Of a stretch of DNA of 64,000 bases, positions 33,567-41,182 are shown piece after piece. The notes under the pieces were generated by a model. It made no database searches. It had not been told where the DNA came from and saw nothing but the letters and a program-made list of their open reading frames with translations. The position numbers and the translations under genes are program-made. This DNA is from Methylobacterium sp. CB376 (GTDB taxonomy: Bacteria; Pseudomonadota; Alphaproteobacteria; Rhizobiales; Beijerinckiaceae), in assembly GCF_029714205.1 (NCBI RefSeq), contig NZ_CP121648.1, forward strand, positions 62,001 to 126,000, written 5' to 3'. The stretch's first letter is position 1. Every line of letters begins with the position of its first letter.

Positions 33567-34814
33567 GTGAACGATATGCGCCTGACCAGCAGCATCACGG
33601 GGGCTGCGCCGGGGCTCTTGGACGACCAGCCTGTGGAACCCCCTTTGCTGCCGCCGGAGGGCGCGGCGCGCGGCCTGCTGGTGTGCTTCTCCCACCTGCG
33701 CTGGGCCTTCGTCTGGCAGCGGCCGCAGCACCTGCTCACCCGCGCCGCCCGGCACTTCGACGTGCTCTTCGTCGAGGAGCCGGTCTTCGAGCCCGGCGGC
33801 AGCGACCGGCTCCGGGTCGAGGCGGTCGCCCCGGGCATCGACGTCGCCGTGCCGGTCGTCGACCCCGCCCGCGCCTGCGCGGCCGACCCGATCCAGGCCC
33901 AGCTCATCGGCGACCACCTGCGCCGGCGCGAGGCCGCCGCCCGGGTGTTCTGGTACTACACCCCCGCCGCGATCAGCGTCTCCGCCGAGCTGCCGCGCGA
34001 CCTCACCGTCTACGACAACATGGACGAGCTCTCCGCCTTCCGCGGCGCCTCGCCCGACCTGATCGCCCAGGAGGCCGAGCTCCTGTCCCGGGCCGACCTC
34101 GTCTTCACGGGCGGGCGCAGCCTCTACGAGGCCAAGCGCGGGGCGCATCCCAGCGTCCACTGCTTCCCCTCCTCGGTCGACGCGGCCCATTTCCGCCAAG
34201 CCCGCGACGCCGCCCGGCCCGACCCCGGCGACCAGGCCGCGATCCCGCATCCCCGCATCGGCTTCTTCGGCGTCATCGACGAGCGCCTCGACCGCGACCT
34301 CCTCGGCGCGCTCGCGGATCTGCGGCCGGACTGGCAGGTCGTGATGATCGGGCCGGTGGTGAAGATCGACCCGGAGAGCCTGCCGCGGCGGGCCAACATC
34401 CACTGGCTCGGCTCCAAACCCTACGCGGCCCTGCCCGACTACCTGCACCACTGGGATCTCGGGCTGATGCCCTTCGCGCGCAACGAGGCGACGCGGTTCA
34501 TCAGCCCGACCAAGACGCCGGAATTCCTGGCCGCGGGCCTGCGCGTGGTCTCGACGCCGATCCTGGACGTGCTGCGCGACTACGGCGAGGCCGGTCTCGT
34601 GGCGATCGCCGACTCGCCGCGCAGCGTGGCGCTCTCGATCGAGGCGCTGCTGGCCCAGCCGCGGCAGGCGTGGCTGGAGCGGGTGGACCGGCACCTGGCG
34701 GGCGGTTCGTGGGATCGCACCTACGAAGCCATGCATGCGCTGATGCGGGCGGGCCTGCGGCGGCGCGAGGCCGCCTCCCCCGCCCTTCTGCACTCGGCCG
34801 CCTCCCCGGCCTGA
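33567..34814 (+). CDS. GT4/GT1-like glycosyltransferase
   Basis: A 415-residue GT-B fold enzyme. The N-terminal domain reads GLLVCFSHLRWAFVWQRPQH, the signature of a Methylobacterium/rhizobial group of such enzymes, then DVLFVEEPVFEPGG and VFWYYTPAAISV. The C-terminal domain has PRIGFFGVIDERLDRDLL, VVMIGPVVKIDPESLPRRAN, IHWLGSKPYAALPDYLHHWD and FISPTKTPEFLAAGLRVVST, where the last Glu-containing loop binds the sugar nucleotide. The GTG at 33567 is chosen because gaagggc lies about 8 bases upstream; ATG 33576 is also possible. It is followed by UDP-galactopyranose mutase, 29 bp on. Confidence 0.9.
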   Translation: MNDMRLTSSITGAAPGLLDDQPVEPPLLPPEGAARGLLVCFSHLRWAFVWQRPQHLLTRAARHFDVLFVEEPVFEPGGSDRLRVEAVAPGIDVAVPVVDPARACAADPIQAQLIGDHLRRREAAARVFWYYTPAAISVSAELPRDLTVYDNMDELSAFRGASPDLIAQEAELLSRADLVFTGGRSLYEAKRGAHPSVHCFPSSVDAAHFRQARDAARPDPGDQAAIPHPRIGFFGVIDERLDRDLLGALADLRPDWQVVMIGPVVKIDPESLPRRANIHWLGSKPYAALPDYLHHWDLGLMPFARNEATRFISPTKTPEFLAAGLRVVSTPILDVLRDYGEAGLVAIADSPRSVALSIEALLAQPRQAWLERVDRHLAGGSWDRTYEAMHALMRAGLRRREAASPALLHSAASPA

Positions 34815-34843
34815 CGCCTCCTCCCGCCCAGGGGTCAAGACAC

Positions 34844-36016
34844 ATGTACGATTGGCTGATCGTGGGCGCGGGCTTCGCCGGCAGCGTGCTCGCGGAGCGG
34901 CTCGCGAGCCGGCGCGGCGAGCGCGTCCTCATCATCGACCGGCGCAACCACGTCGGCGGCAACGCCTACGACCGCCTGGACGAGGCGGGCGTGCTGATCC
35001 ACCAGTACGGGCCGCACATCTTCCACACCAACGCGGAGGCGGTCGTCGCCTACCTGTCGCAGTTCACCGCCTGGCGGCCCTACGAGCACCGGGTGCTGGC
35101 GCAGGTGGACGGCATGCTGGTGCCGATCCCGATCAACCTCGACACGGTCAACCGCCTCTACGGCCTCTCGCTCACCTCGGAGGAGCTGGAGGCGTGGTTC
35201 GCGGCGCGGGCCGAGCCGGTGACGGAGATCCGGACCTCGGAGGACGTGGTGGTCTCGGCCGTGGGCCGCGATCTCTACGAGAAGTTCTTCCGCGGCTACA
35301 CGCGCAAGCAATGGGGGCTGGACCCGTCCGAACTGGACCGGCAGGTGACCGCGCGGGTGCCCACGCGCACGAACCGGGACGACCGCTACTTCACCGACAC
35401 GTTCCAGGCCATGCCGGCCCAGGGCTACACGCGGATGTTCGAGCGGCTCCTCGCTCATCCGAACATCCACGTCATGACGAACGCGGATTACCGCAGCGTG
35501 CGGGACGTGATCCCGCACCGGCGGGTGATCTATACCGGCCCGATCGACGAGTATTTCGATTTCCGCTTCGGCCGGCTTCCCTACCGCTCCCTGCGCTTCG
35601 TGCACGTGACCCGGGACGCGGATTGCCACCAGCCGGTGGCGGTGGTGAACTACCCGCAGGGCGAGGCCTACACGCGCATCACCGAGTACAAGCACCTCAC
35701 CGGGCAGGAGCACCCGCGGACCTCGCTCACCTACGAGTATCCGTGCGCGGAGGGCGACCCCTACTACCCGGTGCCGCGGGCCGAGAACCAGGCCCTGTTC
35801 AAGCGCTACGAGCGATTGGCGCGGGCGGAGCCGGACGTCTGGTTCGTGGGGCGGCTCGCGACCTACCGCTACTACAACATGGACCAGATCGTCGGCCAGG
35901 CGCTCGCCACCTTCCGCCGCCTCGACGAGGCCCTGGGCGGACCCGCCCAGCGGATTCAGCCGGCCCCCCGCGCGACGCCGCGCCGGCCCGCGGCCGCGCT
36001 CCCGCCCGCCGAGTAG
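34844..36016 (+). CDS. glf: UDP-galactopyranose mutase
   Basis: A 390-residue FAD enzyme that converts UDP-galactopyranose to UDP-galactofuranose. The Rossmann motif is IVGAGFAGSVLAERLA at residues 6-21. Then come NHVGGNAYDRLDEAGVLIHQ, YGPHIFHTNAEAVVAYLSQF, FFRGYTRKQWGLDPSELDRQ and RYFTDTFQAMPAQGYTRMF, with RRVIYTGPIDEYFDFRFG further on. The C-terminus has FVGRLATYRYYNMDQIVGQA, all strong Glf marks. The tail after residue 370 is Pro/Ala/Arg-rich and not conserved. It implies that galactofuranose is used in a surface glycan built by this gene group. Confidence 0.96.
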   Translation: MYDWLIVGAGFAGSVLAERLASRRGERVLIIDRRNHVGGNAYDRLDEAGVLIHQYGPHIFHTNAEAVVAYLSQFTAWRPYEHRVLAQVDGMLVPIPINLDTVNRLYGLSLTSEELEAWFAARAEPVTEIRTSEDVVVSAVGRDLYEKFFRGYTRKQWGLDPSELDRQVTARVPTRTNRDDRYFTDTFQAMPAQGYTRMFERLLAHPNIHVMTNADYRSVRDVIPHRRVIYTGPIDEYFDFRFGRLPYRSLRFVHVTRDADCHQPVAVVNYPQGEAYTRITEYKHLTGQEHPRTSLTYEYPCAEGDPYYPVPRAENQALFKRYERLARAEPDVWFVGRLATYRYYNMDQIVGQALATFRRLDEALGGPAQRIQPAPRATPRRPAAALPPAE

Positions 36017-36093
36017 GCGCGCGGGCCGCGCGCCGCGCCGCGCGGAGCCGCCCGGCGAGGAACAAGCCCGCGCTCCCGCGAGATGACGGCCGC

Positions 36094-37608
36094 ATGACCG
36101 ACGACCGCGCTCTCGATCCCGACTGCTCCCTCGCGGACGGGCCGTCGCCCTCCCCCCGACCCGACCCCGCGCCGGCCCGAACGGCCGGCGCCCGCGGCGG
36201 CCGGCTGCCCTGGATCCGCGTCGCCGGACCGGGCATTCCCTATTTCGAGACCGAGACCGGCGCCGCCTGGACGCCGGTCGGCCAGAACGACGCGATCAGC
36301 TGGCACGAGCTCGAAGGCCTGTTCGGCCGCCGCGACCTCGCCGCCGCCGAGGCCCACCTGCGGCACTTGGCGGATCACGGCGTCACCTGCCTGCGCCTGA
36401 TGCTCGAATACGCGCAGGTGCGCCACCGCTACATCGAGCGCCCGGTCGGCCGCTTCGTCCCGGCCATGGTCCGCCTCTGGGACGACCTCTTCGCCCTGTG
36501 CGAGACCGTCGGCCTGCGCATCCTGCTCACGCCCTTCGACACGTTCTGGATGTGGCTGCACTGGCACCGCCATCCCTACAACCGGCGCCACGGGGGCCCG
36601 CTCGCGGAGCCGTCGCGGTTCCTGCTCGACCCGCAGGTGCGGGAGGCGATCAAGAACCGGCTCGCCTTCGCGGTCGCGCGCTGGGGCGGCTCGGGCGCGC
36701 TGTTCGCCTGGGACCTCTGGAACGAGATCCACCCGGCCCATGCGGAGGGTTCGGCGGAGGGGTTCGCGCCCTTCATCGCGGATCTGAGCCGGCACGTGCG
36801 CGCCCTGGAGACGAGGCTCTACGGGCGCGCGCATCCGCAGACCGTGTCGCTGTTCGGACCCGAGCTGGGCTGGCGGCCCCATCTGGGGCTGGAGGAGCCG
36901 ATCTTCCGCCACCCCGACCTCGATTTCGCGACGCTGCACATCTACGCCGAGGGCACGATCGACGATCCGCGCAACACCGTCGAGCCGGCGATCGCGATGG
37001 GGCGGATCGTGCGCGAGGGCCTGGCGCAGATCCGCGACGGCCGGCCCTTCCTCGACAGCGAGCACGGCCCGATCCACAGCTTCAAGGACCGGCGCCTCAC
37101 CCTGCCGGAGCCGTTCGACGACGAGTATTTCCGCCACATGCAATGGGCGCACCTGGCGAGCGGCGGGGCCGGCGGCGGGATGCGCTGGCCGAACCGCCAC
37201 CCGCACAGCCTGACGGCCGGGATGCGCGCGGCCCAGCGCGGCCTTTCCGGCTTCCTGCCCCTGATCGACTGGCGCCGCTTCCGGCGCCGCAACCTGAGCG
37301 GGGACCTCGGCGATCCCGGGCCGGGCGCGGCCCTCTTCGCCTGCGGCGACGCGGAGCAGGCCGTGATCTGGTGCCTGCGCGCCGATTCCCTGGCGCCGGA
37401 CGGCCGCTTGCGCCGGGACGCGGCGCCCCTCGGCATCCGCCTCGCGCTGCCGGGCCTGCGGGCCGGGCGCTACGCCCTCACCGCCTGGGACACGCGGGCC
37501 GGCCGGCCGTGCGGCCGCCGGGAGGTGACGGCGCGCGACGGGGTGGCGACCGAGATCGAGCCGCCGCCCTTCGTCACCGACGTGGCGCTCGCCGTGCGGC
37601 GGGTCTGA
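36094..37608 (+). CDS. GH5/GH2-like glycoside hydrolase (cellulase superfamily)
   Basis: A 504-residue TIM-barrel hydrolase. The acid/base is Glu211 in FAWDLWNEIHPAHA and the nucleophile is Glu323 in PFLDSEHGPIHSF, spaced as in clan A. Other marks are AISWHELEGLFGRRD, HGVTCLRLMLEYAQV and WRPHLGLEEPIFRHPDLDFATLH. A C-terminal beta-sandwich-like part (about residues 410-504) follows the barrel. No signal peptide; the first 45 residues are Pro-rich. The ATG at 36094 is preceded by cgagatgacggcc. Third gene of the rightward glycan operon after the glycosyltransferase and glf. Confidence 0.85.
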   Translation: MTDDRALDPDCSLADGPSPSPRPDPAPARTAGARGGRLPWIRVAGPGIPYFETETGAAWTPVGQNDAISWHELEGLFGRRDLAAAEAHLRHLADHGVTCLRLMLEYAQVRHRYIERPVGRFVPAMVRLWDDLFALCETVGLRILLTPFDTFWMWLHWHRHPYNRRHGGPLAEPSRFLLDPQVREAIKNRLAFAVARWGGSGALFAWDLWNEIHPAHAEGSAEGFAPFIADLSRHVRALETRLYGRAHPQTVSLFGPELGWRPHLGLEEPIFRHPDLDFATLHIYAEGTIDDPRNTVEPAIAMGRIVREGLAQIRDGRPFLDSEHGPIHSFKDRRLTLPEPFDDEYFRHMQWAHLASGGAGGGMRWPNRHPHSLTAGMRAAQRGLSGFLPLIDWRRFRRRNLSGDLGDPGPGAALFACGDAEQAVIWCLRADSLAPDGRLRRDAAPLGIRLALPGLRAGRYALTAWDTRAGRPCGRREVTARDGVATEIEPPPFVTDVALAVRRV

Positions 37609-37662
37609 TCCGGGTCTCGCCTGACCGATGGGGTTGGCCGTGCCGGACGGGCGGCGGACGAC

Positions 37663-37685
37663 CCCCGCTCCGGCCGCCAGCGGGG
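37663..37685. terminator. Short hairpin between convergent genes
   Basis: ccccgct (37663-37669) and agcgggg (37679-37685) are reverse complements with a 9-base loop, between the glycoside hydrolase gene end (37608) and the convergent cyclic-nucleotide-binding gene end (37692). Confidence 0.35.
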
Positions 37686-37691
37686 CCCGCC

Positions 37692-38225
37692 TCACGGGCG
37701 CGCGTCGAGGAGCCCGATCATGCGGTTGAAGCGCTCGCCCGCCACGAAGACCGTGTCCATGATGGCGGGGTCGAGCTCGTCGGGCGAGAGGGCGCCGTCG
37801 TCGGCGAGGCCGATCCCGGGCCGCGGCGGGCGGGCCGCGCGCAGGCGGTCGGCCAGGAACATCGCCAGCGCCCGGTAGAAGCGCGCGGCGAAGCCGATAT
37901 CGGCGTCGAGCCGGCGCTGCAGCACCTCCCGGTCGAGGAAGAGCGCCGCGCCCGGACCGCGGGCCGTGATCGTCGCCGAGGCCGGCGCGGAATCGACCAG
38001 CGACACCTCGCCCACCACCTCGCCGACGCCGAGCCGCGCGATCTCGCCGTGCCCCTCCGCGGTGACGGCCAGCACGCCGTCGAGGATCAGGATCAGGGAT
38101 CGGGTGCGGTCGCCCTCGGCGATCAGCACCTCGCCGTCGCGCAGCGCGCGCCGGGTCGCGGTCCGGGCGATCCAGGCGACGTCCTCGTCGGTGAGAATCC
38201 CGAACAGGTAGAGGACCTTGCGCAT
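37692..38225 (-). CDS. Cyclic-nucleotide-binding domain protein of the peptide-export operon
   Basis: A 177-residue protein, last gene of the NHLM-type export operon. Residues 15-125 form a cNMP-binding barrel: LRDGEVLIAEGDRTRSLILI, then LGVGEVVGEVSLVDSAPASA, which matches the phosphate-binding cassette (GE-x-x-x-x-x-PASA) but lacks the usual Arg after it. The last 50 residues have no DNA-binding domain. Cyclic-nucleotide domains recur beside or within NHLM transporters, so it may gate export. The start at 38223-38225 lies 11 bp after the ABC2 gene stop. Confidence 0.85.
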   Translation of the reverse strand: MRKVLYLFGILTDEDVAWIARTATRRALRDGEVLIAEGDRTRSLILILDGVLAVTAEGHGEIARLGVGEVVGEVSLVDSAPASATITARGPGAALFLDREVLQRRLDADIGFAARFYRALAMFLADRLRAARPPRPGIGLADDGALSPDELDPAIMDTVFVAGERFNRMIGLLDARP

Positions 38226-38236
38226 CGCGGGCTGTC

Positions 38237-41182
38237 CTACAGGAGCTGGCGCCGGGCGAAGTCGGCGAACAGGCCGGGCGCGGCGGCGAGGTCGTCGAAG
38301 GTGCCGGACTGGACGATGCGCCCCTCGGCCAGCACGACGATCCGGTCGGCCTCCCGCACCGTGCTCAGCCGGTGGGCGATCACGATCCGGGTGACGTTGA
38401 GGGCGCCGAGCGAGGCGCTCACCACCGCCTGCGAGCGGTTGTCGAGGGCGCTCGTCGCCTCGTCGAAGAGCAGGATCCGCGGCCGCCGCGCGATGGCGCG
38501 GGCGATCAGCAGGCGCTGGCGCTGGCCTCCCGAGAGCGTGTTCACCCCCTCGGCCACCACCGTGTGCATGCCCATCGGCATCGCCCGGATGTCCCCCTCC
38601 AGCCCCGCCATCCGGGCCGCCTCCCAGGCCTGCTCCAGGGGGAGCTGCACGCCGCCGCAGATATTCTCGTAGAGGCTGCCGGTGGTGAGCCGGCCGTTCT
38701 GGAGCACGACCCCGAGCTGGCGGCGCACGGCGCTGACGTCGAGGGTGTCGAGCGCCTTGCCGTCGTAGAAGACGGCGCCGGATTCCGGCGCCTCGAAGCC
38801 GAGCAGCAGGCGCAGGAGCGAGGATTTGCCGCTGCCGGAGGGCCCGACGATCGCCACGTACTCGCCGGCCGCGATCCGCAGCGACACCGCGTCGAGCACG
38901 GGCGGGCCGGAGGCGCCGTAGCGGAAGGTCAGGCGCGAGACCTCGATCGCGCCCGAGAGGTCGCCCGGGGGCTTGCGGTCGTCGGCGATCTCCGCCTCCG
39001 CGGCGAGGAGCGGCCGCATCCGCGTGAGGTGCGGGATCGCCACCAGCGCCTCGCTCAGGCCCGCCGCGAAGGCCCCGATCGCCCCCATCGTCTGGCCGAA
39101 GGCGGCGAAGAAGCCGAGGAAGGCGCCGAGATTCTGGGTCAGCGTGCTGCCGAGGGTCGAGGCCGCGGCGAAGATCGCGAGCGTCGCGAGCGTCGGGAGG
39201 GCGGTCTCCGCGATGCTGAGCCCGTTGGCGATCCGCTGGGCCGCCAGGAAGTGGCCCTTCTGCTCCGTGAACAGCCGCGACCACACCGCGAGCGCCCGCA
39301 CGGTGGCGCCGGCCACCCGCAGCTTGCCGATCCCGGCGAAGAGCTGGAGCACGAAGCCCTGAACCCGGCCCTGGCCGTTGAAGGCGCGGCTCTCGTGGTA
39401 GAGGCGCAACCCGCTCGCCGCCAGGATCAGGACCCCGCGCAGGAGCGCGAGCGCGACCGCGATCAGCGCCAGCACGGGGTCGTAGACCAGCATCAGGGCG
39501 ATGCTGAACAGGCCGAACATCCCGGCGAGCAGGCTGCGCAGGGTGCGCCCGGTGAGGAGGCGGCGCACCGCGTCGATCCCCATCGCCCGGTCGACGAGGT
39601 CGCCCACGGTGTGGTCGCGGAACAGGGCGGCGCGCAGGCGCAGCAGCCGGTCGATCATCGCGGCCTGCAGCGTCCAGTCGATCAGCCCCTCCAGGCGCAG
39701 CATCGCGAGGCTCTCGGCGGCCTGCACGGCGGCCGCCGCCAGCGCCGTGACCGCGAGCGCGATCGCGCAGACCGTGATCTGGTCGAGTTCGCTGCGCGGG
39801 ATCGCGGAATTGACGAGCGCCTGGGTGATCAGCGGCACGACCAGGGTGAGGAGCCCCATCAGCACCGCCGGCACCGCGACCGAGGCGAGGTTGCCCCTGG
39901 CCCGCCGGGCCGCGAAGGCGAGGAGGTCGCGGAAGCTCAGGGCGCGGCCGGGCAGCGTCGGGTAGAAGCCCGCCGCCTCCGGGCCGAGCTCGGCGGCGAG
40001 CGCCGCGTCGACCCGCCGCCGCTCCCCGGTGGCGGGATCCACCATCAGGTAGGCGCGGCGCTCGCGCAGGAGCGCCACGGGCGCGCCCGCCTCGCCCCGC
40101 CACGCCAGGAGCGGCCCGGCATCCTGCCGCCACCACTCCGCCCGCAGCAGGACGCGGCGGACCCGCAGCCGCGAGGCGCGGGCGATCTCGACCACGTCGC
40201 GGTAGTCCCGCGCGGTCCGCACCCGGCCGGCCGGGCGGGTGAGCGGCGCCGCCATGGTCCCGGCCACGAGGGCGCAGGCCGCCATCAGCGGGTCCTCGGG
40301 ATCGACCGCGGCGGGCGGGGCGTCCCGGCGCACCACGATGCTCCCGAGGCGCCCGAACAGCTCGGCCGCGCGGGCGGCGTCGAGGTCGGCGCGGCGGGCG
40401 AGCCGCGCGGCGTCGCGGGTCGGCTGGCCGGCGGCCTCCCCGTGCAGGGCGGCGGCGGCGGCGCGGTGGAAGCGGTCGACGGCCAGGGCCAGGAGGTCGC
40501 CCTCCGGGGCCGCGCAGGGCGAGAGCCGGCAGCCCTCCGGCCCGGCCTGGGCCCAGAGGCCGGCCCCGAGGGGGGCCGGCGGGTCGCCCGGCCGGTAGGC
40601 GGGGGCCTGGCCGGCGATCGCCGCGCTCCCCTCCTCGACGACGACCCAGCGCAGGGCCCGGGCCGGCCCCCGCCGCCGCTCCCCGGGCTCCAGCGCCTCG
40701 CCGGAAGCGGCCTCCCGGATGTCCCAGGCCGGGTGCGGACCCGCGACCAGCGCCGCGAGGCCCAGGACCCAGCCCTCGCAGAGGGGCCCGATCTCGGCCT
40801 GCGCCGCCTCGCGCACCGCGGTGCCGGGCGTGCCGACCGCGATGATCTCCAGGCGCTCGCCGCCCGCGCCCGCGTCGGCGGGGACCGGCAGGATGATCCC
40901 GCCGCTCTCGATTCGCAGCAGGTGCCGGCGCGGGCCCGCGACGGCACCGTCGCGGCTGCGCAGCGCGAACAGGTCGGCGTGCCCGCTCGCCACGACGAGC
41001 GGCGCGCCGAGGGAGGCGAGGCGCTCCGGCCGGCGCCCGTCGAGGGGTTGGGCAGGCGCCTCGGCGGGAACTGGCGCCGCGGGGAGCGGCGCTTGGGCGG
41101 GAACTGGCGCCGCGGGGAGCGGCGCTTGGGCGCCGGCCGGCCCGACCAGGGCGAGCCCGCCCTTCGCAAGCGGCTCGCTCAC
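38237..41182 (-). CDS. NHLM bacteriocin system ABC transporter (second ABC, NHLM_micro_ABC2-like)
   Basis: A 981-residue protein. Residues 1-60 are Pro/Ala repeats, 60-400 form an N-terminal region without peptidase residues (cNMP-like or degenerate), and 410-700 hold six transmembrane helices (NLASVAVPAVLMGLLTLVVP). The ATPase has Walker A GPSGSGKSS, signature [15 protein letters not shown] and Walker [13 protein letters not shown]. It should pair with the C39-peptidase ABC upstream to export the peptide made by the divergent genes. The GTG at 41180-41182 overlaps the upstream stop (GTGA). A 33-bp duplication lies in the N-terminal repeats. Confidence 0.88.
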   Translation of the reverse strand: MSEPLAKGGLALVGPAGAQAPLPAAPVPAQAPLPAAPVPAEAPAQPLDGRRPERLASLGAPLVVASGHADLFALRSRDGAVAGPRRHLLRIESGGIILPVPADAGAGGERLEIIAVGTPGTAVREAAQAEIGPLCEGWVLGLAALVAGPHPAWDIREAASGEALEPGERRRGPARALRWVVVEEGSAAIAGQAPAYRPGDPPAPLGAGLWAQAGPEGCRLSPCAAPEGDLLALAVDRFHRAAAAALHGEAAGQPTRDAARLARRADLDAARAAELFGRLGSIVVRRDAPPAAVDPEDPLMAACALVAGTMAAPLTRPAGRVRTARDYRDVVEIARASRLRVRRVLLRAEWWRQDAGPLLAWRGEAGAPVALLRERRAYLMVDPATGERRRVDAALAAELGPEAAGFYPTLPGRALSFRDLLAFAARRARGNLASVAVPAVLMGLLTLVVPLITQALVNSAIPRSELDQITVCAIALAVTALAAAAVQAAESLAMLRLEGLIDWTLQAAMIDRLLRLRAALFRDHTVGDLVDRAMGIDAVRRLLTGRTLRSLLAGMFGLFSIALMLVYDPVLALIAVALALLRGVLILAASGLRLYHESRAFNGQGRVQGFVLQLFAGIGKLRVAGATVRALAVWSRLFTEQKGHFLAAQRIANGLSIAETALPTLATLAIFAAASTLGSTLTQNLGAFLGFFAAFGQTMGAIGAFAAGLSEALVAIPHLTRMRPLLAAEAEIADDRKPPGDLSGAIEVSRLTFRYGASGPPVLDAVSLRIAAGEYVAIVGPSGSGKSSLLRLLLGFEAPESGAVFYDGKALDTLDVSAVRRQLGVVLQNGRLTTGSLYENICGGVQLPLEQAWEAARMAGLEGDIRAMPMGMHTVVAEGVNTLSGGQRQRLLIARAIARRPRILLFDEATSALDNRSQAVVSASLGALNVTRIVIAHRLSTVREADRIVVLAEGRIVQSGTFDDLAAAPGLFADFARRQLL
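41064..41129. repeat. 33-bp tandem duplication inside the ABC2 gene
   Basis: Two exact copies of a 33-base unit beginning gcgggaactggcgccgcggg (41064-41096 and 41097-41129). In frame it repeats 11 residues (AQAPLPAAPVP), so the reading frame is kept. Confidence 0.9.
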
